Positions 6,807-14,546 are shown, counted from the stretch's first letter. The stretch: 16,153 nt of DNA from JAAOZN01 sp964421575 (GCA_964421575.1 CAYQXI010000108.1:1-16153); one strand, 5' to 3'. Numbers and translations: made by a program. The notes: a model not told the origin generated them from the letters alone.

Positions 6807-8090
6807 CTATGTTTTCAGAACCTCTTTCAAGTAATCTAAGGTTTCCGGGATGGATCTTACTTCCTCTCTGCCCTCTCTCATATCTCTTAAGACCACTCTG
6901 TTCTCCGCGAGCTCCTTTGGCCCAACGATTATGACGTAGGGTGTGTTACGTTTAGCAGCCACTTCCAGCTGCTTCTTTAAACTCCTACCGACAAGATCGG
7001 TCTCAGCAGCTAGCCCTTCTCTTCTAAGTGTTGCTGCTATCTTTTGGGCTGCGCCGCTTACCTCTTTATTCACATAAGCTACAAAGATCGACTGCTCACA
7101 AGTCTTTTTTGGCGCAAGTTTCTTTAGAGCGATTATCGTTCTATCCACCCCACCCGCAACTCCAGTTGCACCAATATCCGGTCTGCCAAAGAGCGCTGGT
7201 AGTATATCGTATCTCCCACCCCCGGCTAATGCACCCAATGCCGCATCGCTTTGTGAAAAGGCTTCAAAGACGATACCACTATAGTAGTCTAGCCCCCTTA
7301 CTATCGAAAGGTCTAAGAGGATGTTCTTAACCTCCCTCTGCTTCAGCAGATCAACAAGCTCCGCTAACGCGCTGGTTGAGTCAAGGTTATACTCTTCTAA
7401 TCTCCTCAAAACATCATCAGCTACACCACTCATCTCTCCAAACTCCAGAAGTTTGATCAGCTTTGAGGAGTCGATCTTAGATGCGTACTCCTCCAAGATC
7501 TCTTCCTTCGACTTCTTCTTGATCTTGTCGAGGGCACGCAGCATCTCCGCAACCAGAGACTCGTCCTCGACACCTAGCATCTTCTTGATGTATTCGCTTA
7601 CAACCCTCCTATCCCCAATATGCACAGACACATCACTAAGCCCAAGTCTTGTGAAGAGGGTGTACGTAAAGTCGATCACCTCAGCATCCGCATCTACACT
7701 GGTAGGCCCGAAGATCTCAGCATCCCATTGGTAGAACCACCTATACCTCCCATATTGCGGTTCATCATACCTCCATAATCCAGCGAAGGAGCCGATTTTA
7801 GCTGGTAGCTGGAGGCTGCGGTTAGATACAACCCACCTTGTAAGCCCGACTGTTAGGTCGAATCTTAGCCCAACCTCCCTACCACTCTTGTCCCTAAAAG
7901 CGAAGATCTCGTCTCTTATTGATGGGCCGCTCTTAGCTTCAAGGGTCTCTAACATCTCAAGAGGAGACGGCTCCATCAAGTTAAAGCCAAAGAGCCTGCA
8001 AGTCTCTATAAAGGCTCCTCTAATATCTTCCATAACCGCGTAGTCTTCTGGTGGTATATCTCTGAAACCTCTAGGTAGGTTGAACTTCAT
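6807..8090 (-). CDS. hisS: Histidyl-tRNA synthetase
   Basis: Class II aminoacyl-tRNA synthetase that charges tRNA-His. Its 427 residues match the usual length. Motif 1 lies near residues 50-62; LRFDLTVGLTR (75-85) is the family's LRxDxT-type segment; motif 2 is in 106-128 (WRYDEPQYGRYR and following). The histidine-specific segment RGLDYYSGIVFE and the motif 3 region GGGRYD are intact. The last 90 residues form the anticodon-binding domain (VAYVNK, DLVGRSLKKQL). The ATG at 8090 lies about 28 nt from the centre of a TATA box, so the mRNA is probably almost leaderless. It follows the RFC gene on the same strand but has its own promoter. Confidence 0.97.
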   Translation of the reverse strand: MKFNLPRGFRDIPPEDYAVMEDIRGAFIETCRLFGFNLMEPSPLEMLETLEAKSGPSIRDEIFAFRDKSGREVGLRFDLTVGLTRWVVSNRSLQLPAKIGSFAGLWRYDEPQYGRYRWFYQWDAEIFGPTSVDADAEVIDFTYTLFTRLGLSDVSVHIGDRRVVSEYIKKMLGVEDESLVAEMLRALDKIKKKSKEEILEEYASKIDSSKLIKLLEFGEMSGVADDVLRRLEEYNLDSTSALAELVDLLKQREVKNILLDLSIVRGLDYYSGIVFEAFSQSDAALGALAGGGRYDILPALFGRPDIGATGVAGGVDRTIIALKKLAPKKTCEQSIFVAYVNKEVSGAAQKIAATLRREGLAAETDLVGRSLKKQLEVAAKRNTPYVIIVGPKELAENRVVLRDMREGREEVRSIPETLDYLKEVLKT

Positions 8091-8114
8091 CCTCTATGAG
8101 GTCTACCCAACTTT

Positions 8115-8123
8115 CTTAATATA
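8115..8123 (-). promoter_or_regulatory. TATA box of hisS
   Basis: TATATTAAG on the minus strand, directly after the stop of the RFC gene and centred about 28-29 nt before the hisS ATG. The spacing predicts a leader of 0-3 nt. Confidence 0.5.
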
Positions 8124-9092
8124 CTATTTCCCCCTTTTAGTCGGTTGATTGAGCTCTTTACCCAGCTGGACTAATTCAGCGAGCAGCGCGGTCAATTGGA
8201 TATCTGGGTTCGCACCTACCACAAGCCGGTAATCATACTTCGCTATACATTCAGCAACCCTATCTAGGTTAGGCGGGTTAAGAGCAGATATCTCCTCAAA
8301 CACATACTTAAGGAAGTCTTGCTCAGACATACCATAGACTTTGGTGAGTTCGAGCATCTTCTCCCTAGCGGCGTTAAAGTCCCCGTTTAGGGCGAGCCTA
8401 ACAGCCTCACCAACCATAGCTCTGCTCGACAGACCGGCGACCCGTTTCACATTCTCTACGCTAACCTCACCCATAGCTGCTGTGGTCTGTAGGATGTTTA
8501 TGGCGTGTCTGAGGTCGCCTTCACTCACCTTATATATCAAAGATAGAGCCTCGGGTTCAACCTTCTTTACACCCTCTGACCGACAGATGTAGGCTAAGTG
8601 GTTAACTACATCCTTCTCCTCAAGCCTTTGGAATCTGAATATGGCTGTTCTGCTCTGTATGGGCTCGATTATCCCTGAGCTGTAGTTGCAGATGAGTATG
8701 AATCTGCAGATCCTTGAGCTCTCCTCCATTATCCTCCTCAAAGCGGTCTGCGCGTCATTAGTCATCTCATCAGCTTCATCCAGTATGATTATCCTATAAG
8801 GCACATCAGCAGCAACGCTATAGCTTGCGAAGGTCTTGATCCTCTCCCTAACCGTCTGAATACCCCTCTCATCGGAAGCGTTGAGTTCAAGGGTGTAGTC
8901 ACGCCAGTAATCTTTTAGAACAGCCCTAGCCACACAAAGCGCAACAGTAGTCTTACCAGTTCCCGGCGGACCAGCAAACAGAAGGTGAGGCATTTCAGCG
9001 GGGTTCTTCAGAAGCTCCTTTAAGCCAGAGACCACGTGCTGCTGGTCGACGATCTCCTCAAGCCTCGTAGGCCTATACTTCTCTACCCACAT
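8124..9092 (-). CDS. rfcS: Replication factor C small subunit
   Basis: AAA+ subunit of the clamp loader that opens PCNA and places it on primed DNA. From ATG 9092 it has 322 residues and begins MWVEKYRP, the expected N-terminal RFC box. Walker A is GPPGTGKT (41-48), Walker B is IIILDEADE, and sensor 1 is in LICNYSSGI. The RFC signature SRC at the arginine finger reads SRT (QSRTAIFRF). The C-terminal collar domain is complete and no intein is present. The frame stays open to a TTG at 9131, but the TATA box at 9138-9145 would put transcription start near 9114, inside that extension, and homologues start close to WVEKYRP. The large subunit gene is not in the window. Confidence 0.96.
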   Translation of the reverse strand: MWVEKYRPTRLEEIVDQQHVVSGLKELLKNPAEMPHLLFAGPPGTGKTTVALCVARAVLKDYWRDYTLELNASDERGIQTVRERIKTFASYSVAADVPYRIIILDEADEMTNDAQTALRRIMEESSRICRFILICNYSSGIIEPIQSRTAIFRFQRLEEKDVVNHLAYICRSEGVKKVEPEALSLIYKVSEGDLRHAINILQTTAAMGEVSVENVKRVAGLSSRAMVGEAVRLALNGDFNAAREKMLELTKVYGMSEQDFLKYVFEEISALNPPNLDRVAECIAKYDYRLVVGANPDIQLTALLAELVQLGKELNQPTKRGK

Positions 9093-9137
9093 TAGAGACT
9101 GCAAAGCACTCGCAGAGAACCATAGAATCAAAGGGGG

Positions 9138-9145
9138 ATATAAAG
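9138..9145 (-). promoter_or_regulatory. TATA box of rfcS
   Basis: CTTTATAT on the minus strand. It predicts initiation near 9114 and a leader of about 22 nt to ATG 9092, which decides the start codon of the gene. Confidence 0.5.
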
Positions 9146-9174
9146 CATTAGCAAAAAAGAGAGGTGAGGGGTTT

Positions 9175-9711
9175 CTAAACCCTACCTAAAGTCTTCATGC
9201 CAGGGCGCCACTCAACGGGGCATAGTTCTCCAGTTTTGAGTGCGGAAAGTGTTCTGAGGGTCTCGTCTACGCTTCTTCCTATCTCCATGTCGTTCACGGT
9301 TACGTGCCTAACTACTCCATTTGGATCGATGATAAAGGTTGCTCGGAAGGCACTGCCGTCTTCCTCATTAAGCACACCATAAGCTCTGCTTATTGCTAGA
9401 GTGGTGTCAGCGATTACGGGGAAGTTTACTTTTTTGAGACGCTCGTCAGTCTCATACCAAGCTTTATGCGCATAAAAGCTATCTGTGCTCACTCCGACTA
9501 CAACCGCATCCTCTTTTTTGAATTCGGGCTCAAGTTCCGCGAAGCGCTCTATTTCGGTCGGGCAGACGAAGGTAAAGTCTCTTGGGTAGAAAAATAGGAC
9601 GACCCACTTCCCTCTGAAGTCAGATAGGCGGATCTTCTTCGGCTTGTCAGAACCTCTTTCGTATGCGTCTGCTACGAAGTCTGGAGCCACACTTCTAACC
9701 TTTAAGCACAT
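9175..9711 (-). CDS. Typical 2-Cys peroxiredoxin (AhpC/TSA family)
   Basis: Thiol peroxidase that reduces hydrogen peroxide and alkyl hydroperoxides. From ATG 9711 it has 178 residues. The peroxidatic cysteine is C50 in the FTFVCPTEI motif and the resolving cysteine is C164 in GELCPVEW, so both active cysteines of the typical 2-Cys class are present. Pro43, Thr47 and Arg123 (AFRATFII) complete the active site. The C-terminal tail after C164 is short (14 residues) and lacks the eukaryotic YF motif linked to overoxidation. A GTG at 9720 is an alternative start, but the ATG stands 26 nt from the centre of a strong TATA box, which fits leaderless transcription. No thioredoxin or AhpF-like reductant is encoded nearby. 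Confidence 0.96.
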   Translation of the reverse strand: MCLKVRSVAPDFVADAYERGSDKPKKIRLSDFRGKWVVLFFYPRDFTFVCPTEIERFAELEPEFKKEDAVVVGVSTDSFYAHKAWYETDERLKKVNFPVIADTTLAISRAYGVLNEEDGSAFRATFIIDPNGVVRHVTVNDMEIGRSVDETLRTLSALKTGELCPVEWRPGMKTLGRV

Positions 9712-9731
9712 ATATATCACATTTTAAAAAA

Positions 9732-9741
9732 TTATTATAAG
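9732..9741 (-). promoter_or_regulatory. TATA box of the peroxiredoxin gene
   Basis: CTTATAATAA on the minus strand in a very A+T-rich gap, centred about 26 nt before the ATG at 9711. This is the classical archaeal leaderless arrangement. Confidence 0.6.
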
Positions 9742-9748
9742 CAATATT

Positions 9749-10546
9749 TTAACATTTCTGATGAGGGTAAAACCCACTGCGTTCATTTTTGGATTTTATG
9801 CTGAGATAGTGTAGCGCGTTCTCGAAGATTATGCTGCGCATCTCCTCGAACCCCAGTTTATGAAGTGATGAGAGTGTGTAGATAATGCTCGGTATGAAAG
9901 ATGGTAGGGCTACTCGGTTTTGAAAAGCTGCACCAAATCTAACTGGGCCGTCGGTTTCGGTCAATATTAGGTTGAGTGGTGTGCTGGAGGCTAGCTGCTG
10001 AGTCTTCTTCGAATAGACCACCGCAGGCCCATAGGATATGTAGTAGCCTCGGTCACAGGCAACCTTAAGCTGGTTCGGTGCTCCTGAGAACCAGTGTAGT
10101 AGCACGCCTCTCAGATTGTAGGTGCTTAATATAGAGAGAACGTCATCTACACTTCCCCTTGAATGTATGGAGAGAGGCTTCTGGAGGCGCTCAGCCAACC
10201 TCAGCATAAATTCGAAGACCTCTTTCTGCCTCCTATATTCACCCTCATCCCTAGCGTACTTTCTATCTAAGCCCACTTCGCCTATTCCAGCAAAGCGCTC
10301 AAGGTCTAGAGATCTTATGTTGAGTTCATTGAGGTCCTCACTCTGCAAAGACCAAGGGTGTACACCTACAAAGGGTTTAACGAGCTCGCCTACTTCAGCC
10401 GCTATTTTGAGGTTTAGAGCCGAGGTTTTAAGGTCTTCCGCTACCGAGACGAGGATCGTGCGTGTGATCTTAGCCCCCAAAATAATCTGTGGCAAGAGGT
10501 CTTCCAGCATGGGGTCTGAGAGGTGTATATGCGCGTCAACGAACAT
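9749..10546 (-). CDS. TatD-type metal-dependent hydrolase (putative DNase)
   Basis: Amidohydrolase-fold enzyme of the TatD family; characterised members are metal-dependent 3'-5' exonucleases or deoxyribonucleases. Its 265 residues are normal for the family. The metal ligands can be read: HIH (H6, H8), E90 in GIGEVGLD, H128 in SIHSR, H151 in LLHWFSG and D199 in TETDGP. The end (after about residue 250) is polar and carries no extra domain. The ATG at 10546 is 27 nt from a TATA box centre, so the mRNA is probably leaderless. It diverges from the histone gene with a shared 76-base control region. The exact substrate cannot be told from the sequence. Confidence 0.92.
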   Translation of the reverse strand: MFVDAHIHLSDPMLEDLLPQIILGAKITRTILVSVAEDLKTSALNLKIAAEVGELVKPFVGVHPWSLQSEDLNELNIRSLDLERFAGIGEVGLDRKYARDEGEYRRQKEVFEFMLRLAERLQKPLSIHSRGSVDDVLSILSTYNLRGVLLHWFSGAPNQLKVACDRGYYISYGPAVVYSKKTQQLASSTPLNLILTETDGPVRFGAAFQNRVALPSFIPSIIYTLSSLHKLGFEEMRSIIFENALHYLSIKSKNERSGFYPHQKC

Positions 10547-10568
10547 AAAGCTAGATGTGCTTCAGAGG

Positions 10569-10577
10569 CTATTTAGC
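10569..10577 (-). promoter_or_regulatory. TATA box of the TatD-type gene
   Basis: GCTAAATAG on the minus strand, with its centre exactly 27 nt from the A of the ATG at 10546. Confidence 0.5.
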
Positions 10578-10583
10578 CTTAGA

Positions 10584-10592
10584 GTTAAATAG
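10584..10592 (+). promoter_or_regulatory. Possible TATA box of the histone gene
   Basis: GTTAAATAG on the plus strand. It would place initiation near 10615, which would cut into the ribosome binding site GGTGAT (10612-10617). An upstream A+T element in the same divergent region may therefore be used instead. Confidence 0.3.
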
Positions 10593-10622
10593 GATATTGC
10601 TCTGAGGCTAGGGTGATGAGAA

Positions 10623-10841
10623 TTGGTTGAGCAGGAGCTCGGGTTGGCAGCTGTTTACAGATTGATCAAAAAGGGTGGTGCTGAGAGGGTTAGTGATGAA
10701 GCAGCAGAGGAGCTAAGAATAATTCTAGAGGAGATTGCTGTTAAGATAGCTCAGCAAGCCGTTGAGCTTGCTACGCACGCCGGTAGAAAGACCGTGCGGG
10801 CAGCTGACATAAGACTAGCGTCAAAGAACATCTTGAGATAG
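10623..10841 (+). CDS. Archaeal histone
   Basis: DNA-binding histone-fold protein of 72 residues, the size of HMf-type histones, with no tails. Aligned by eye with HMf, it keeps the short first helix (AAVYRLIKKGGAERVS), the long central helix and the HAGRKTVRAADIRLA end. The loop residues that contact DNA, including the R-T pair in GRKT, are present. The start is TTG at 10623, 5 nt behind GGTGAT. The ATG at 10617 is in another frame and soon closes. Histones are absent from most Crenarchaeota, so the gene helps place the organism. It diverges from the TatD-type gene and converges with the PAC2 gene. Confidence 0.96.
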   Translation: MVEQELGLAAVYRLIKKGGAERVSDEAAEELRIILEEIAVKIAQQAVELATHAGRKTVRAADIRLASKNILR

Positions 10842-10912
10842 GCAGAGTGAAAAATTAAGACAGAATAGTTCAGCAGCTCTTTGAGCGGGAGTGTTGCGGA
10901 GGACTATTTTGC

Positions 10913-11731
10913 TTAACCTATATAGCTGGGGCCGCTGCGCATATCGTACTCCAACTCTAGGCTTCTTACTAGGCTCGTTAAGGTTGGGTCTTGGGCTACT
11001 TCTTTGTCCAAGGTTTCTCTAAGCCTCTTTGCTTCACGCTCCAGATCCGTAAGATCAAACTTTGTGTTCAGAAGGTCTGAGAGGCGCCTCAGTAGGTGGA
11101 GGCTTGTGTTGGCATCAGCATACGCTATATATTGGGGAACGTGCCCCCAGAGGCTTACCCCGAATATTCCTTCTTTGCGTAGCTGGGTGAGTAAGTAGGT
11201 GTAGAAGCTCGCAGGGCCTTCGTAGTCTATCATCTTAAGATTCTTACGTGTTAGGAGCTGTGATAGGGATGTATCATTTACCACGACTGAGATTAAGGGT
11301 GGGCGAGTGTGCGGAACCCTATCTAGAAGCCCGCCGAGCGCATAACAGAATTTAACGCCAAGCTTAACCGCTAGCTCTATGATCTCTTTACTATACTTAG
11401 CCCACCTGAGGTGGGGCTCAGCACCAGTAAGCACGATCAAATCTACGTCTTCACCACGCTCTTTACCAACCGAGTAGTATAGTTCGTTTGATTTGAAGTT
11501 GAACTCCTCTATTACCCCTCCTTTTATAACCGTGGTTGGGCGCTCTAGGTTAAAGTTGTAGAATTCATCAGGCTCTATGGTGGCAAACTTGACCATACTG
11601 AGCTTCTTTACGAGGTAGCTCGTTGACTTAGATGCTACCAGCCCAGCGTCTGTCCAGCCAGACAAGCCTATGATCAGGTAGGGTGATGATAGGCTCGGCA
11701 TTTCACTAAAGGTTAGGCTAACCATCCCCAC
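10913..11731 (-). CDS. PAC2-family protein (proteasome assembly chaperone-like)
   Basis: Member of the PAC2 family, whose best-known archaeal relatives (PbaA/PbaB) assist or bind the 20S proteasome. Recognisable are GLSGWTDAGLVAS near residue 22, VLTGAEPHLRW, ALGGLLDRVPHTRPP and YEGPASFYTYLL followed by LWGHVPQYI, the usual conserved points of the family. The C-terminal 60 residues form a helical region. The protein ends in PSYIG, so a classical C-terminal HbYX proteasome-docking motif is not present. The start is GTG at 11731; ATG at 11725 is equally possible, and a weak TATA-like GTTTAAG just after the cdvC stop would fit either. It lies downstream of the division cluster on the same strand. 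A direct role in division or in proteasome control is not shown by the sequence. Confidence 0.88.
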   Translation of the reverse strand: MGMVSLTFSEMPSLSSPYLIIGLSGWTDAGLVASKSTSYLVKKLSMVKFATIEPDEFYNFNLERPTTVIKGGVIEEFNFKSNELYYSVGKERGEDVDLIVLTGAEPHLRWAKYSKEIIELAVKLGVKFCYALGGLLDRVPHTRPPLISVVVNDTSLSQLLTRKNLKMIDYEGPASFYTYLLTQLRKEGIFGVSLWGHVPQYIAYADANTSLHLLRRLSDLLNTKFDLTDLEREAKRLRETLDKEVAQDPTLTSLVRSLELEYDMRSGPSYIG

Positions 11732-11776
11732 AGCTAATCATTATCTTAGGTGCTCCTTAAACTTACCTTTCAACGC

Positions 11777-12937
11777 TCAGAGTGCTTGGAACTTTTCAGA
11801 CCAGCTTACGTAGGCGGCTACCATCTCCTTCGAGATACTAGGCTTTCTTGTGCGCAGAATCTCTTTGAAGTCCGCGAGCGTTATCTCCCTAGGTTGAGCA
11901 GATTTATCGCTAGCCCTACCGCTCTCAAAGAGCTCCGTAACCACCTTGAGCTGAGCTGCTTGACACACATCTCTTATATCGCTCCCTGTATATCCTTCGG
12001 TGTACTTGGCAAGCTCCTCTAACTTAATCGATGGATCAAGCTTTAAGGGTGCTGTGTAGTAGCGGAACATGCTCACACGCGCAGCAGCGTCTGGCGGTGG
12101 TATGTAGATACGCTTCTGAAACCTCCTTATAAAAGGCCAGTCCAGAGACCAAGGCTTATTCGTCGCACCTATAACATAAAGGTGGAGGTGCTTACCCTTA
12201 TCCATTATACCATCCATCTCTTTAAGAAACTGGTTTCTGACCCTAACCTCTCCCCCAACCTCCTGGTTGCGTGTACCGAGCAGCGAATCTAATTCATCTA
12301 TGAAGATGATGAGTGGCGTATTCTCCTTCTCGATTATGCTCCGCGCAGTAGAGAAGAGCCGCGCAACATTCTTCTCAGCCTCGCCAAGCCACTTCGACAT
12401 AATCGATGTCGCATCCACGCTCATAAACGTGGCATTAATCTCAGCGGCAGCTGCAGCGGCCAACATGGTCTTGCCGCAGCCAGGTGGACCATAGAGTAGT
12501 ATACCTCTAGGCCAACCGAGTGGGAAGAGGTCTGGGCGCTGAACCGGGTATACTATGCTCTCTTTTATGGCTTGTTTAGCTTGCTCTAGCCCTATCACTT
12601 CATCCCAAGTCACTTTTGGCTTCTCATGTAGCACAAGATCGCTAAATGTTGCTTTAAGTGACTCCACAACCTTTGGCGCCGCTTTGCTAGCCTCAGCTCC
12701 ATCCTGCCCATCTTCTAATGCTTGCAGCGCCTTCACCCGCTCTTGATAGGCTTTAGCCCGCTCGATATACAGCCTATTGAGGTTATAGTCTGGGTAAATC
12801 TTCGCTAAAGTGATGAGCGCGTGGATAGCCTTTTGATACATCTGTATAGCCATCCCTCTGGCGCCTTGAGAATCAAGTCTTATGGCTTCAGCGGCATATC
12901 TTCTTGCCGCTTCCTCGAGCTCTTGTGCTGCTGACAA
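11777..12937 (-). CDS. cdvC: CdvC, Vps4-like AAA ATPase of the ESCRT division machinery
   Basis: AAA ATPase that remodels ESCRT-III filaments during archaeal cell division. Residues 1-75 are an MIT domain of three helices. A linker follows to about residue 105, then an AAA domain with Walker A GPPGCGKT (150-157), the pore loop SKWLGE (181-186), Walker B IFIDELDS (Asp214, Glu215), sensor 1 GATN (257-260) and the paired arginine fingers R271 and R272. The C-terminal part carries the Vps4-type helical end but is short. The start is TTG at 12937, 4 nt after the stop of the winged-helix ESCRT-III gene, so the two are coupled. The full order is cdvB, cdvB paralogue, cdvC. No cdvA is seen in this window. 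Confidence 0.95.
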   Translation of the reverse strand: MSAAQELEEAARRYAAEAIRLDSQGARGMAIQMYQKAIHALITLAKIYPDYNLNRLYIERAKAYQERVKALQALEDGQDGAEASKAAPKVVESLKATFSDLVLHEKPKVTWDEVIGLEQAKQAIKESIVYPVQRPDLFPLGWPRGILLYGPPGCGKTMLAAAAAAEINATFMSVDATSIMSKWLGEAEKNVARLFSTARSIIEKENTPLIIFIDELDSLLGTRNQEVGGEVRVRNQFLKEMDGIMDKGKHLHLYVIGATNKPWSLDWPFIRRFQKRIYIPPPDAAARVSMFRYYTAPLKLDPSIKLEELAKYTEGYTGSDIRDVCQAAQLKVVTELFESGRASDKSAQPREITLADFKEILRTRKPSISKEMVAAYVSWSEKFQAL

Positions 12938-12941
12938 CCTT

Positions 12942-13769
12942 CTATGCCACCTCTGGCGCTATTTTGAGGCTGCTTTCTTCGCTGATCATCTTCATAGCGA
13001 TATGCTCCACTAGGTTGAGGGGTAGATTCAGGGTGACCGCAGCCTCTATTATGTTGTATTCGCCTCTTTCTGCGAAGAACTTTCTAACCTTCTCCTCAAC
13101 TTTACTGTTCACCTTACCCTTCTTTGCATCGTAGCCGACCTTATCTGAATCGGTGAGCTGTGTTAAGGTCTGCATCTTCTTGAAGATGTTATCTCCTTTT
13201 ACCTGCTGTAGAATAGAGGGTAAAGTACCATCGACTTCGCTGGCAAGATGTAAGGCATATCTTTCAGCATCCTCAGTAAGACCCTCTACACTACCCTTTG
13301 GGTCGAAGTAGAAGCCAAAGGATAGGTTACTGAGATCTGCTAGGGCTTCTGTTAGGGTTTTGGTAGCTTCAGAAGCTATGTTTTCGAGCGCCGGTGTGAG
13401 GTCTTCTTCGCCATAGAGCCGCTTTATTATGGTTGCTGCTGTGGACATGTGGCTCATAGCTTCATTTATATCACGTATGCTCTCAAGCCGTGTGATGATC
13501 TGGGTTAGGGCGACTTCACATAGGGAAACAGCATTTATCACCTTCCTTAACTCTTCACATTCATCTGTGTAAAGGGTAATCTTCACAGTATCATTCGCTT
13601 CATGCGCCTTTTCAAGAGCATCTACCAGAGCCTGCCTCCTTGCTTCTAACCTACTCTTTAACAGGTGTAATTGATGCCTCTCCTCTCCAATCTTTAAGAT
13701 GGCAGCACCAATTCTCTCTTTCAACCCCCTCCTCCTAAACCCCACAACTCTTCTTAAACCACCAAGCAT
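12942..13769 (-). CDS. ESCRT-III (CdvB-type) protein with C-terminal winged helix
   Basis: Second ESCRT-III subunit of the division cluster, 275 residues from ATG 13769. Basic N-terminus (RRVVGFRRRGLKERI), then a helical Snf7-like core (about 15-175) with heptad-like spacing, a variable region, and a winged-helix domain at 222-272 (KVEEKVRKFF, YNIIEAAVTLNLP, VEHIAMKMI). The same domain order is found in Sulfolobus CdvB, where the winged helix binds CdvA. The frame continues upstream to an ATG at 13832, which would add a 21-residue hydrophobic piece. However, the TATA box at 13792-13801 lies inside that extension, exactly placed for leaderless initiation at 13769, and GGTGGTG also precedes this ATG. 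I therefore read the apparent membrane segment as translated promoter. Confidence 0.88.
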   Translation of the reverse strand: MLGGLRRVVGFRRRGLKERIGAAILKIGEERHQLHLLKSRLEARRQALVDALEKAHEANDTVKITLYTDECEELRKVINAVSLCEVALTQIITRLESIRDINEAMSHMSTAATIIKRLYGEEDLTPALENIASEATKTLTEALADLSNLSFGFYFDPKGSVEGLTEDAERYALHLASEVDGTLPSILQQVKGDNIFKKMQTLTQLTDSDKVGYDAKKGKVNSKVEEKVRKFFAERGEYNIIEAAVTLNLPLNLVEHIAMKMISEESSLKIAPEVA

Positions 13770-13791
13770 GTAACACCACCCTACAAGCGGA

Positions 13792-13801
13792 ATAAATAAA
13801 A
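13792..13801 (-). promoter_or_regulatory. TATA box of the winged-helix ESCRT-III gene
   Basis: TTTATTTATT on the minus strand, centred about 28 nt from the ATG at 13769. It shows that the second ESCRT-III gene and cdvC can be transcribed separately from cdvB. Confidence 0.55.
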
Positions 13802-13814
13802 AAGATGTAAGAAG

Positions 13815-13849
13815 ACCCACCACAAACCACATATGTAGCCGTGGTGGGT
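13815..13849 (-). terminator. Hairpin between the two ESCRT-III genes
   Basis: ACCCACCAC (13815-13823) and GTGGTGGGT (13841-13849) form a perfect 9-bp stem with a 17-nt loop. On the minus strand it lies 20 bases after the cdvB stop and is followed by a T-rich tract (TCTTTTTTATTTATT). It resembles a terminator that would separate cdvB from the next two genes. A binding site for a dimeric regulator is the alternative. Confidence 0.5.
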
Positions 13850-13869
13850 TTCATCTGGATGCCCTGTTC

Positions 13870-14514
13870 CTAGCTTATACCTTCGAGCGTGTCTGAGGCC
13901 CTTACGGATGTAGGTAGATCTGGGAACTTCTCACGCATCTTCTGCTCAGCGACCGCTGAGGCTTCGGCAAGTATCCTTTCAGCGTCTTCGTTTGCAGCCT
14001 CAAAGTTGATGGTTGCTGCACCGAGCTGACCAGCATCAATTAATATGCTCCCGAGCAGGTTGCTTATCTCGCTGATCTCACTTTCTGCCTCAGGTAGGAC
14101 AGATACTAGACCGCTTCTTATGCTCCTAATAACACCCATCGCTGGGGCGAGTGTTACAACGATGTCACCAAGCTCCTGCACAGTATTAAGCCTTAGGACG
14201 ATCTGCTCCAACGCGAGTTTTGCCGCTGTCACCATCTTATTCATCTTCCTGATCTCCGCAAGCTCGTTAGCAAAGACTGTCGCGTGCTGCATGTCGTGCT
14301 TCTGAATGGCGGATACGACCTTGTTGAAGATCGCTGCATCTCTCTCCTTCAACTTTAGCGAAGTTGCATCCAGCTTAGAGATCTGTATCTGGATCTGCCT
14401 TATCGCCGCCTCTAACCTTGGCCTCAGAGGGCCGAGAGGGCGTACAGCTTCGCGCACTCTCTCGCCGAACCCACCACCACTGGGCTTGGTCCATTTGGAT
14501 ACGAAGTCAGACAT
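13870..14514 (-). CDS. cdvB: CdvB, ESCRT-III division protein
   Basis: ESCRT-III filament protein, 214 residues from ATG 14514. A flexible N-terminus with a Gly cluster (PSGGGFGERV) precedes a basic helix and the Snf7-like coiled core (about 30-165), ending in an acidic helical part. Unlike its paralogue it has no winged helix. Near the C-terminus, KFPDLPTS (196-203) resembles the core of MIM2 motifs, which dock the MIT domain of Vps4; CdvC with an MIT domain is encoded two genes on. The frame opens at ATG 14535, but ATG 14514 has AGGTG 6 nt before it, and the TATA-like element at 14547-14555 suits it better. Whether it corresponds to the main CdvB or to a CdvB1/B2-type accessory subunit is uncertain. 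Confidence 0.88.
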   Translation of the reverse strand: MSDFVSKWTKPSGGGFGERVREAVRPLGPLRPRLEAAIRQIQIQISKLDATSLKLKERDAAIFNKVVSAIQKHDMQHATVFANELAEIRKMNKMVTAAKLALEQIVLRLNTVQELGDIVVTLAPAMGVIRSIRSGLVSVLPEAESEISEISNLLGSILIDAGQLGAATINFEAANEDAERILAEASAVAEQKMREKFPDLPTSVRASDTLEGIS

Positions 14515-14546
14515 TTTAAGCACCTGGTTTAACATTATCGACCTCT

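Noticed and set aside
9093..9131. N-terminal extension of the RFC small subunit from TTG 9131
   Set aside because: A TATA box immediately upstream places transcription start within the extension, and the family begins near WVEKYRP.
10613..10619. Box C-like GTGATGA of a C/D small RNA
   Set aside because: No matching box D or D'/C' arrangement at the right distance; the bases are better explained as the ribosome binding site of the histone gene.
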